A stretch of DNA of 64,000 nt from Burhinus oedicnemus (taxonomy: Eukaryota > Chordata > Aves > Charadriiformes > Burhinidae): positions 1,484,507 to 1,548,506 of the forward strand of contig VFFE01007078.1 of the NCBI GenBank assembly GCA_008921705.1. The letters are read 5' to 3'. Shown here in pieces: positions 24,701-36,700 of the stretch; within the stretch, counting starts at the first letter, position 1; each line of letters opens with the position of its first letter. The translations under genes were made by a program, and so were the position numbers. The notes under the pieces were generated by a model. The model saw only the letters and a program-made list of their open reading frames with translations. It did no database searches and was not told the origin of the DNA.

Positions 24701-27700
24701 TGATTGTAACTGCTCCTATAGTGATTGTCTCATACTCTTCTCTTTAACTGGGAAAAATAGGGAGGGGAGAATATGCCAAAGGTTTAGTAATGTATCAGGC
24801 CTGTAACTTTTTCTTGAGTAATACATAGACACTGAGACATAGGTACACGTGAATTAGAAGTTAGTGGAAACTGAAAACATTTAATGGGATTTTGCTTAAA
24901 CATTCTTCATGTTTCTCTGCTCCCTCACCGCTTACGTTGTCAGGGTCAGTTATGCAAGATATTTTTACATCTTTGAACAAAAGTTCCAGTCATTCCCATG
25001 TTACTTGTTTCAGATTTATCTGACCAGAAGCAAGAGATGGTTTCTGCTGCTTCTTCATCAAACTTTGTTTCTGAAGTGTCTAAAGTGTCATCAGTACCTG
25101 TACCATCTTTATCTTCTGTTATGCCTCTTCAAGTGGAAAAGGTTTCTTTGCCTTCTGCAGTGTTGGCAAATGGAGGGAATGTTCCTTTTTCTATGCCAGA
25201 AGCATGTTTAGATTGTGGAGATGGAGACATAATTATTGGTGAAGAACTTGATGAATTACTTGATTCTGTGCCTGATCCAGATGAAAGTGTAATGGTAAGA
25301 CGTGTTTGTTTGTTTTCTTTCTCAAAAGACTGTCCTTATGAGTGGGATCTTATATTTTTATCAAGTGGGCTAGTAGTGAAGTGAGTTAAATTTCCTAGTT
25401 ACATTGAGCTGTATTTGTGCATAATTGATTTTTCTCAGGTGCAGATTCTTGCAAAGGTGGCTGTAGAGATGCCAGGACCCAGCAGAGCTCCAAGGACAGT
25501 TATATTGGTTTTGTGCGTTGGAAAACCTGAGCGAGGTTGCTGGGGGAGAGATACTACCTCCAGAAATACTGCTATACTATTACAATACTACCACAGTGGG
25601 AGGGATACTACTTCCAGGAAGTACTATGAGTAGTGAAGTAGACATTTGAAGTCTGCGCTGGTGTGTTGTTTGGTTTGGGATTGGGGTTTTTTGGTGCAAA
25701 TAAACCTTCTCAGAACCTGAGAGTCTGTTGGAGTGCCCACCCTGTAGCTGTAGAAACTGTAGTTAAACTTACGCTAACAGCTTTGCAGGACAGTAGTGCT
25801 TGTGCTGTGGTCTTCTAGTGCATTCACTAGTGTCTTTGCAGTTGGACCTTTGTCCAGATCCACCTCCTGGATAACCAGAAATAGTTAGGCCATCATGCAT
25901 CTAACGTTTTATATTTTTTAGAAGAGATTATTAGAGAAATTTAGGCACGTGAAGAGTTGTTCTTAATTACACCGTCATTGCAGAGCTAGAACAGACTGTG
26001 AAGCATGCAGAGTTTCTCAACTGTTAGTGAAAATGAGAGCTCTGATTGATGAGTGGAGATGTCTGAACATATTAACAAGGTTACTGACTCTCTGCTGTAG
26101 CCCTGCCAGTCCTTTGTAGCCCTTAGTATTGCAATGTTAAATGAGACTGTGGCACGTATAATTCTTCAATTAGTTGTGATTTTAATTCCTCATTCAGCTG
26201 TGGATGCAGATGTAAATCTTTAAATCAAAAAATGCTTTGGCTTCTAATTTTCTGTTGTATCCACTTTGTTTTGTAGAATGTATTTCAGAAATGCAGGAAG
26301 TACTTATTTTTAAGAGATCCTAGGAAGTTCCATGAATTGGTCAGGCAGTTGGACTAAATGATCATTGTAGGTCCCTTCCAACAAAAATTCTCTATTCTAC
26401 TCTATTTTCTATTCTATATTCTGTTTTCTATTCTTTGCCATAGTGAAAGCCAGGAGGAAATGCAGTCTTCCAAGATAGACTGCAGTCTCGTGTAGTAGAA
26501 ATCATGAGGGAGTTGTAGGCTAACAACTTGGGGAACAGAGGGAGTTTCATGTTGGCCAAACTCTGTGCAGACCAATTTGGTCAGCCTCCAGACAAGGGGG
26601 GAGCTTCTTGGGGTGACAGGGAGGAGGGAGGGAAACTTCCCCCACTTGGTAATGTCCTTAACAAAGGTGTACAGAAGGATATGTTATTTTTCATGTGGCG
26701 AAAAAAGGTGATCTGGCCTTTGTGGAACATGGTATCATTTGATTATATCTGAGGATTTATTTCAAATCTAACTCTTAACTCTTTACTGCTGGTTCAGGTT
26801 GCGCCGGGGAGGTTTAGGCTAGACATTAGGAAAAAATTTTTCACTGAAAGAGTTATCAAACATTGGAACAGGCTGCCCAGGGAGGTGGTTGAGTCACCAT
26901 CCCTAGATGTGTTTAAAAGTCATGTAGATGTGGTGCTCAGAGACATGGTTTAGTGGCAGACCTGGTAGAGTAGGGTCAATGGTTGGACTGGGTGATCTTA
27001 AAGGTCTTTTCCAACCTAAACAATTCTATGATTCTATGGTTCTATGAATTTGAATTATGTTCCCTTTATTTAGAAAAAATAATGTAGATTTCTGACTCTT
27101 CCTACTCTTCCCTATTGTCTTATGTTTTTAACATTGATTTTGAAATTCAGCTATAATCTGATTCATAAAAAAATCCAAATCTGTTAATAAGTTAATAAAC
27201 TTCAGCTAACTGAACCACTGAAGTGATGGATTCATGGATAATTCCTTGCATTAGGGCATTGTTTAGGGGTTGATTACTGTAGCTCTTACAGTACTGTAGT
27301 ACTGTAGTGTACCTTTTATTGTTGTTTTTCAATAGGCATATAAAAGTTTTGCAAAAACTTTACTAAAAGAAACACCATTGCACACTGTGTTCTTGAGAGG
27401 TATTTTTTGCTTTGTAAGAACATTATTTTTAAATTTCCTTTTTTTCAGCAAACTACAGGAGCCAGAGGACCCGTTCCTGCAGGAAGTGTAGCTCCTAGTG
27501 TACCCTTCTCTGCCTCTTTGCTGGGGACGCTGCCAGTTAGTGCAGGATTTGTTCCTTCACCTTCTCTTTCAGAAATCTTTTCACAGCCTTTGGCTTCTTC
27601 ACTGGAAAATTTTTGTTCACCATTAAGCACCTTTTCAATCAGTGACCCAAAAAGAGGTAAGAAATGAGTCTTTTTCACTGAAAGAGTTATCAAACATTGG

Positions 27701-30700
27701 AACAGGCTGCCCAGGGAGGTGGTTGAGTCACCATCCCTAGGTGTGTTTAAAAGTCGTGTAGATGTGGTGCTCAGAGACATGGTTTAGTGGCAGACCTGGT
27801 AGAGTAGGGTCAATGGTTGGGACTGGATGATCTTAAAGGTCTTTTCCAACCTGAACGATTCTGTGATTCTATTAATATTTCACCTTTTATGATGACAGAG
27901 AGTTGTGCATGAGCCAACTGGCTTCTCTTTTTAAGAAATGAGTTTTCACAACTATTCAGTAATATTTGGCGCTTACATAACATTTGATACAGGCTCACAA
28001 TTTTTGAGAGTATTGATAACCAGTGTTGGTTGTACACAAGAATTTAGAAAAAAACCAAGCTTTTGTTTACCTGGGGTCTGCATAAGCGTGCTCCAGGCTC
28101 CCTCTGTTTGTTTTTTCTGCATTTGTTGGGTAAGTTACTGGTTTCAGGTACATAAATATAAAGAAGGAACCTCGAAGTTCCTTCAAACTTTTTGGTTTTA
28201 AGCAAATGCGTTCTTACAGCTGAAACCATTTCTGATTATTTGGCAATAAACAAGAGTTCTAAAAGGCTAATACAACTGTGTGCTCTGAAATGATACCAGT
28301 ATTACATGTTTAGATTCAAACTCTAGGGACTATAATTATGTAGTGAAATCAGGTATGTGAAATGGTAAGAATAAATAGCCAGTGAACTAGAAAAGAGAAA
28401 ATAAAGTTTTGTCTCTAATTACCAGTGTTACAGGAGCATGCTCTCTTTAGAATGAAGCCAAATTTACCAAACAAAATTAAAAATCGAAGAATCCTCTTAA
28501 CCCTCTTTCATCTCCTCATTTTTCATAGTCAGGTATCACTCATCTAGCTACCCTTTCTGTACTGCACAAGTATCTTCTCATTGCTTCAGCATATGTCTGT
28601 GAAGCTACTGCTGATTTTAATCAGATGTTTGTATTGAAGATGATCACCTGGTAATTTTTCAGTCGAGATGTTTACAAGGGGCTTTTACATAATTTAAAAA
28701 AAATAATCATAGCAAACAAAAAAACCTTTGATGTTTGTCAAAAAACCAGATCTTTGATACTTCTGCTTCTCAGGAATGATAAGTAATTTTTTGCATAGGG
28801 TGTTTTCAGGAACTGAAATAATTAAAAGTTCTTTTTATTCCTTTAGACCTCTCAAGTTCAGCTTCTAGGGATACAACACCAACACTTAACAGCAATAATT
28901 CCCCATTGTTTGTAAGTATTTTTCATGTTTCCTTTCACATTTATTCCAAATGTTAATGTCTTGAAGGCTTAACAGATCTTAATTTTCACAGTAGAAGTTT
29001 CTGTTTTTAAAAAAATGGCACTTTTAACATTAAAATATGATTCTGGCTTCAAAAACAGTTGTACTGTAGCTCACAGCAATACTAATTGAACACAAAAAAT
29101 TTACAAATGTTGTTTTACATATGCAAACTTTGACTACTGTCGTAGCCACTCTTCCTTTCTGAGGAACTTGCTGTAAAATACTGTGTAAGTGTAAAATAAC
29201 CAGCCTAAGAGAGAGGAGGGCTCTTATGGTCTGAGTGCCAAACGTTAGAAATCCTGGAGAACTGTCCTAGTAGAGGAACAGAGCAGAGATCGCCTTGTGT
29301 CTCAGAATCCATCTGGTCTCTGTGTTCTAGCCATGCTGTGTATTTTCAGTCATTCTGCTGGCCACTGATTTTGTGGGGAAGGGTGGCATGAAGGATTGCA
29401 TCCTCATGAGCCAGAATGGGGTGATAATTAGCCTGGTAAGGGCTGTTGTACTCCCTATACCTGGGTGGGTCTTGTTACATACTTAGTCTGTGCTGGGTAT
29501 ACGGCTTTTGTAAAATCTCTGTGTCCCCTTCTTAGACATGTAGTTAAATTTGTATTATGAATTTTTTGTGTGTAGTCTTTCGTCAGCTTTGAAGAATAAA
29601 ATCAGTAGGTTAAATTTTAATTGTATCTAAATTAAATTATATGTATCGAGTAAAATACGCTTTCTTCCAACAGATAAATGGCCCTAGTAGTTTGTTTGGG
29701 TCCGAAAATTACATGGGAATTGCAGGCCAAACTAGAAATGACTTTTCAAATGCTTTTAGCAGTGCAACTGCTAATACACCTGTATCTTCAGCACTTGCGG
29801 GAAGAAACCCATTAGAAGGCACACATGAGCTAAGACAGGCCTGCCAGTTATGTTTTGTCAAAAAAGGTAAGGGGCTTTTGGACTCAATTGGGTTGATTTT
29901 TAAAAAATTAAAAAGCATACATTTAAAATTTTAGTGTTCATAAGTTAAAATACTGTTGGCTTCTAAACAGTGTTAATCTTGACTTGTTCTTTGCAGATGT
30001 AGTACGATCTTATGATTAAGGAACTGGGAAAATGTTTCAACAAATATTTTATCTTCTTTCTTCTTGTCTTTATTTCTTGTCCTAATAGATTCTTGATTCC
30101 TAAAACCACCACAAATCACCACATGCTTTCCCCAACCTGCAGGTTTACTGTGTAAGGTCGTTCACATTCTGTATTCGCTTTCCTCCCAACCCCCAGGGTA
30201 CTGTGAAGAATGACACCTTTGCTCAAGACTAAAAAAAACTTGCAGTACTCTCTCTGATTGGCCATGGGGAATTGAACCGCAGTTCAAAGTACCTGGTAAC
30301 CTTCACATCCCATCTGTTTTATTGCTCTTTCAAACTAATTCTAAATCATAATCCTGAGGCTTCCAAACCTTAGTAATAATTAACTCCAGTGTATTGACTC
30401 AAAGGATCTTAACTGGTATTGGGCTTTAATATAACTAATCTTTTAGGCCTGAGCTATTGCTGTTATACAGAGCCATACTCTAGAGGCAACAGGTTTTATT
30501 AAGACTAATCTTAAAAATAAGCATTGTCTTTCAAGTCATAGGTGTCATTGACATTGATATACTAATAAAGTGCAGTGTAGTAATGGATCTTATAAAGAAT
30601 TGTATTGAGACATTTAGGGGATGACTCTTGTGGTTTTAAGAACTTTTATATTGGTTTAAAATTATTTTTACAAGAAAAATGGATTAAATGATGTTTGAAA

Positions 30701-33700
30701 AACTATAGAACATATTCTGTTAAAAGCAGGAGCTATAAAATGTTGGTGGAAGTACTTAGCACAGTCCTATCCTGACTTTTTGTATCAAAGCATCTATTTC
30801 TTCTGTTTCTTTGCATCTCTATCAAAGCCTTTAAGTGTTTCCTGCTTTTACTACCTACTTTTGAAATTGTACTGTTCCATCAGCTTCTTGTCCAGGAAAA
30901 CTGGGTCACACTCTTGTTTTTGTAGTCCCTTAAATAGCAAAATTCACTGAGCTTGTCTTCAGACTCTCTCCCCGATTTCTTCATTTTAATGGTAATGTAA
31001 TCTTCACTTTAGTGTCATCCTAAAGACAGAGTTTAAAGTCAGGCATATTTTTATTTCCAAACCCACAAAGTTCTGGGATTGGCATTTATATTTTTGGTAC
31101 GTGTGTACTTCTTACCTAGCGGGTTTTGTCTCTGAACATAGTAACTGTTCTAATACAATAAAAGTTGAAGGTTAAGAGAGCCATTTACTGATCCTTGGAA
31201 TTCATCCGCATTGACTTATTATAAAGAAGCAATTTAAGTTTTAAATTAGTGTTATGGAAACATATACTTTGGAATTTGAAAAAAGGCAGCAATTTGTTGC
31301 TGTCCCAAAGTAATCTTAAAGTTGTAACACAGCATCCTTCCCTAAATAACTTGTGGGGTTTTTTTTCTTGCTGAGACTGGTCCTTTTGTAAGTATTCAGT
31401 TTTTTTCTCTTCTGCTCGACATGATTGTTAATGACTTTTTGTTCTTCAGAGTTGCTGGTGCAAGTAGGATTGTATATGGTGTGTTCGTGTACTTTGCTTT
31501 TGGGATTATGTGCCAGTCTGCATATGGAAATGTTAAAAGTATGCTGCAATTTATGCAAGTACAAGCAATTTTCTGTGATTGTTACAGGTCCTAAATTACT
31601 GGATTACGCTTACCATCCCAATTTAGAACATAAATGCAAGAAGGATATTCTAATCGGTAGAATAAAAAACTCTGAAGATAAATCATGGAAAAAAATACGT
31701 CCAAGACCAACAAAGACACAGTATGTGGGACCATATTATATATGTAAAGGTAGGTGTTACAGATAGTGAAATGTTAGTGCCTACACTCAATATAGTTTAG
31801 CTTTTCCACAGTGAAGTACAGAATGAGTTTTTATTCTTGCTCATGGGAGGTTGAGAAGGAAGTTCACTTGGTTGTTTATATTTTCCAAGGCTGAAAGGAG
31901 AGCCATGTTTTGACCATTAATGTGATTATTTAGAGAATATGCACTGTACTTCTGTACTGTTCTTCATCATGAATAACTTTGCTTCCAAGTACTGGGCTAT
32001 TACTGTTCAGAACAACAACAAAAAATCGTCCGTGTTAGACTCGTTAGGCGGTACGAGCCTCTACTTACGGTGTAAGCAAGATGACTCGTGGATTAATTAA
32101 CAGCTATATCTGACTGTATTTAAGCAAAGGGTATTCTGGGTTCTCAGCACAGTTGCCTTAGGCTAGAAAAGGATAGTTGATGGAGCTGTGCATCGGCCTT
32201 TCTGAGGAGTTTTACATTTTCAGCAAGTCATTCAGCATAAGGTTTTGCTTCTGTCTGCTGGGCTGAAGTGACCCATTTACAACAGATGTAGCTTCTTTAT
32301 TAGAAACATTTGAAATGGAGATAGTAGAAGTTTTAAGATGAATTTCTAATAAAAGTTGCGTAAAAGCAATGTCATATTCAATGTTATAATTTTAGATGTT
32401 GCTGCTGAAGAGGAATGCAGATATCCAGGTCATTGCACGTTTGCATATTGCCAAGAGGAGATAGATGTGTGGACACTGGAGCGCAAAGGAGCCTTTAGTC
32501 GAGAAGCTCTTTTTGGAGGAAATGGAAAGATCAACTTGACTGTGTCCCGACTTCTTCAAGAACATCATGGATTATTTATGTTTCTTTGTGAGGTGCTGCT
32601 TTATTTCTAATGACACAATAAAAATTATAATAGATAATAAAATTACCTGGAAAGAAATGCTTTGGTTCGTGCATGCCTATTTTGTAAACTTTGAAATGCA
32701 TGTTCAATAATAATCTGTCTAGCTTTAGATTAGAGACTAGTTGAAGTCTCTGTTAAAATCTTTAAGGTAAGGTGTATTTTTAAATGTATAGAATACATAC
32801 TCTATAATTACATGTTTTTGTATTCCAGAAATGTTTTGATCACAAACCCAGAATAATAAGCAAAAGGAACAAGGATAACTCATCTTCTTGTTCTCACCCT
32901 GCTATGCATGACTTTGAAGATAACAAGTATGTCTGAAATACCATCTCTTTAAGTTTCAAATTAAAAGCAAACGTTTCAGGCCATTTCTTAATATTGACTT
33001 TCATTTTTTACCTGTCGTTTAACTTCCTTGCTAACTGACTGTTATGCTTTGGCAGTATTGATAAGACAAACTTACTGAACAAGGATTGTCTCATGTAACT
33101 AAATTCAAATAGAACTATTTCTTTATCAATGCATTCAAAATTAGTGGTATCCACCCTCATGTTTGAATCTTACTGGTTTTGGTGTCAGTTTGTTAATAGC
33201 TTATCTACCTGGTGAGCTGCATTGATGTAAATAGATGTGTGATGTTAAATTAATATAGGAATTCATAAGTTCACTCTCTTTGGTCTGTTTTGCTTGTTTT
33301 GCTGTAGTTTTAACTTGGTCAGTTAAGAACAGGTTTACCTTCATTACTCTGTCTGAAAGAGACCATAGTCCCTATTAATTCAGTTGATGAAAAACAGTGT
33401 GAGGAAAGTGTCTTTAATTATTCTTTGAAAGTTAACAAAGACTTCATAGCGGTAATAGTGTTATGGAGAATAAATAGACTCACATTTTTATATGATGGAA
33501 ACATAAGTGGGAGCATTTTAATTGCTTTGTTTGTACTCCACTTCCCTATATTGAGGAAACGCTGCAGCTATAAGAGCTAGGCTGCTACTGTGATGAATAA
33601 CTCTTTCTTTAATGGTGCTCAATGAAAGAGTAAGTACTTGTGTTTGTATTTAGATCAGGATATACACTCGAAAGTGGGCATGATATGCTTTCCCTCTTGG

Positions 33701-36700
33701 AAACCAGTGATCCAGTTGGATTAAATTCAGTAATGCTTTGCAGAAGAGGGACCTCTGGATTTCGCAAGAGTACTGTTCTGTGATGTTGGTTTACTCAGCC
33801 TAGAAATGATAGCTAGATGCTACTTCGTTCTGGAAACTTTTTTGGCTTTCTGATTTCAAGGAAAAAGTGTTAAAAAGACGTTTGAATAAGCTGTGTTTTT
33901 CCATACGTGAACAAAGTCATTTTAAGGCATATCTAAAATCGACTGTTTTCAAAACAGGTGCCTTGTCCACATTCTGCGAGAAACTATGGTGAAATATTCC
34001 AAAATCCGCCCTTTTCAAGTTCGATGTCAGCTTGACCTGTGCAGACATGAGGTGCATTATGGCTGCTTACGAGAGGATAAATGCTTTTATGCTCACAGTC
34101 TGGTAGAGCTTAAAGTCTGGATAATGCAAAAGGAAACAGGTATGTTTGGTAACATGCTCACTTTGCTCTTCATTGTAATGCCATTTCTTCCTTGTCTCAA
34201 CTCCCTTCTGAAATTAGCAACTTGGGATCAGCGTGTTCACTTACAATTTGCTGGAATCTTTCATACAGCATATTCAATAAACAGTAATGCAAATATGATA
34301 AAAGACTTGAGTAGGCTACTAGCTATTCGAAATTAGAAGTTTTTGATAATAAAAACTATCAAAACTGATCATTATGATCAGATTTTTTTTTTCTTGAAAT
34401 AAAACTAGAAGTCTTGAGCAGATATTAAATCGGAGTCAGACTGGTTTTATTTTTAAACCTTCAAAATTTGGAAGATCTTGATCAAATTTCTTTTTCACAG
34501 AGCACTGAAAGAAAAGCTTAAAATATTTATGCCATTGTTTCCCTCCATCCCCCGGTACAAGAATCAATTTTTTTCACAGCTAAACCTTTCTTTTAGCTTA
34601 CTGCCATTCTGATATCCTTACATAGTGAGCCAGAAAATAAATCTTTCCTGTTCACTACTCTGTCTCTCATTAGCGTATGTGTTGGTAAAACTTAACTATT
34701 TTTCTGTTCTTGCTTACACAAGACATTTTGGCTGCTTTTTGTTGATCTGGCTTGTTTTTGTTGCCTTCTTTGAGGATAACAAATTTTACTACTTCATTTC
34801 TAGCTGATAGCTTTTGAATGACATGTCATGGAATCATGGAATTTTCAGAGTTGGAAAGGACCTCTAAAGATCATCTAGTCCAACTCCCCTGCTGACGCAG
34901 GAATGCCTAGAGCAGATTACTCAGGACTGCATCCAGGCGGGTCTTGAAAATCTCCAGAGAAGGGGACTCCACAACCTCCCTGGGCAGCCTGTTCCAGTGC
35001 TCTGTCACCCTCACCGTAAAGAAGTTTTTTCTTATATTTGAATGGAACTTCCTATGTTCCAACTTGTGCCCGTTGCCCCTCGTCCTGTCACCGGGAACCA
35101 CTGAAAAGAGTGGGTCCATCCTCCTTCCACTCACCCTTAGATACTTATAAGCATTCTTTTCTCCAGGCTAAAGAGTCCCAGTCTTTGTGCTTACAGCCCA
35201 TTCTTGGTCATGAGTTCCAAACTCTCCATGACTTTTTAAAAAAAAATTGAACTGTTACCAGCAAATAATTTGTACCACATAACAGTTGCTCATTCTTCCT
35301 GTCTTGCTCTGTATGACAGCAGTACTTTACATACTAAGTAACCATGTTGGATCACTGCGATGCATGGAGGAAAAAGGGAAATATGCCAATCCCAACGTGT
35401 TACAGTGTTTCTGGCATTTTTGCCCCTTTATGTCTGTGATTTATCCTCACCTGTCCCTTCTTTGAAGAAGAGGCTTCTTGTTGCTTCAGCTTTCTATCTA
35501 GATTCTTCTACAGGCATACTGACACAAGATGTCATACTGACCTGAAAATTTTGGAGGACGAAGGTCAGAAAGAGAGAGACTTATCCGCCGATTTCCTGTT
35601 CTCTCTCCTGGGCTGAGCCTTTAGAAGCTTCTGTATGAAAGTAAAACAGTTATTTTCTTACCAGCTGCCCCTACAAAGTCAAGGATAGCAAATACTTACT
35701 GTATAATTCCCATTTTTGAAGTAAGGGTTGGGTTCTCCAGGAAACTTGATTCACCACAGAAGGCATATTTTTTATTTTATGATGTGTTCATGCTGCCCTC
35801 ATGCTTAGCCACAGTCAGTTAAAGCTCAGCCTCTGCTCTTTGAATGAGGTTCCTCTTCTGAATGTAAGGCGTGGGAAGTAGAGGAATGCTACCTCAGGAA
35901 AGAAACATTTTACCAGCCCTCAAATCCAAACACAGATGACAGTCCATGTTTGTGTGGAATTAGAGCAGTAAATATTACAGCATGTGTGAACAATGTCTAG
36001 CTCCGATGGGAGCATTAGTCAAACTATTTATAAGAATGTTTTTTTCTGAAACAAAATGTCATTAACAGGGCTTATTTAAAATCTTGGTAAAGGCGGCAGG
36101 GGCAATCTAGTGTCTACCAGCTTGCATTTTGGATAGTTTTTCTGTGGTCCATAATACAATGTAGCTTTTCTAATTAAATGGTCATTAGAGGTTCAGTACA
36201 TTATGTTTAAATAAATACTCAAAGATGCATCTTAACTTATTTGAGCAATCTGTAATTTAAAAAGCTTTTCTATTTGCTTTTCAGTGTGGTGATATATACA
36301 ATATTTCTGTTCTGGAGGCCCTCATGAAATTCTTAAGCGTGTATATATATGTGTGTGTGTATGGATGTAAATGTATACCCACACCCATGAGTGTGTCTGT
36401 CTATATGAATACAATATATTTAAAAAAAAAAAAAAGATAAAAACTTTGGGTCTTCAGTAGCATTCCAGTTTGAGCATGTCTGAAATTCTACAACGGTCGT
36501 AAGTGCTCAAGAATTTTTTCCCTTCCTTTACAGGTATTTCACATGATACTATTGTTCAAGAATCAAAGAAATACTGGCAGAACATGGAAGCTAGTGCACA
36601 TGGATCACAGGTATTTTCATTTTTTCCATTAAACTAATTCTACAGTGATTTTGATAATTCTTTTTCTATGTCTGTGTATAATGTAGCTTATTTTAGAAAT

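Larger units (their letters stand above)
19988..25013 (+). other. ZC3H7A: ZC3H7A introns 3-8
   Basis: AT-rich intronic DNA between small exons. It has TA/TG microsatellites (about 20588-20609), an A/C-rich low-complexity tract (about 23028-23125) and a TATT/TATG tract (about 23938-23972). Nothing else is recognised. The bases just before exon 4 (from about 20599) stay open in frame with it, probably by chance. Confidence 0.6.
25295..27448 (+). other. ZC3H7A: ZC3H7A intron 9
   Basis: Contains an imperfect short duplication (about 25543-25570 and 25597-25626), a CR1 3' tail with a TTCTA-type tract, a GC-richer segment (about 26460-26740) of unknown origin that may be an old transposon piece, and a second CR1 fragment. 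Confidence 0.6.
27657..31587 (+). other. ZC3H7A: ZC3H7A introns 10-12
   Basis: Apart from the CR1 copy at the start of intron 10, this is AT-rich sequence with no recognised repeat, RNA gene or extra exon. Confidence 0.6.
31750..36533 (+). other. ZC3H7A: ZC3H7A introns 13-16
   Basis: Intron 13 has a small CpG-dense patch (about 32028-32092). Intron 16 contains a CR1 fragment (34826-35235) and a TA/TG microsatellite (about 36340-36362) followed by A13. Nothing else is recognised. Confidence 0.6.

Noticed and set aside
26528..26752. 74-codon open frame in a GC-richer part of ZC3H7A intron 9
   Set aside because: No homology recognised; it may be part of an old transposable element between two CR1 pieces, but I cannot name one.
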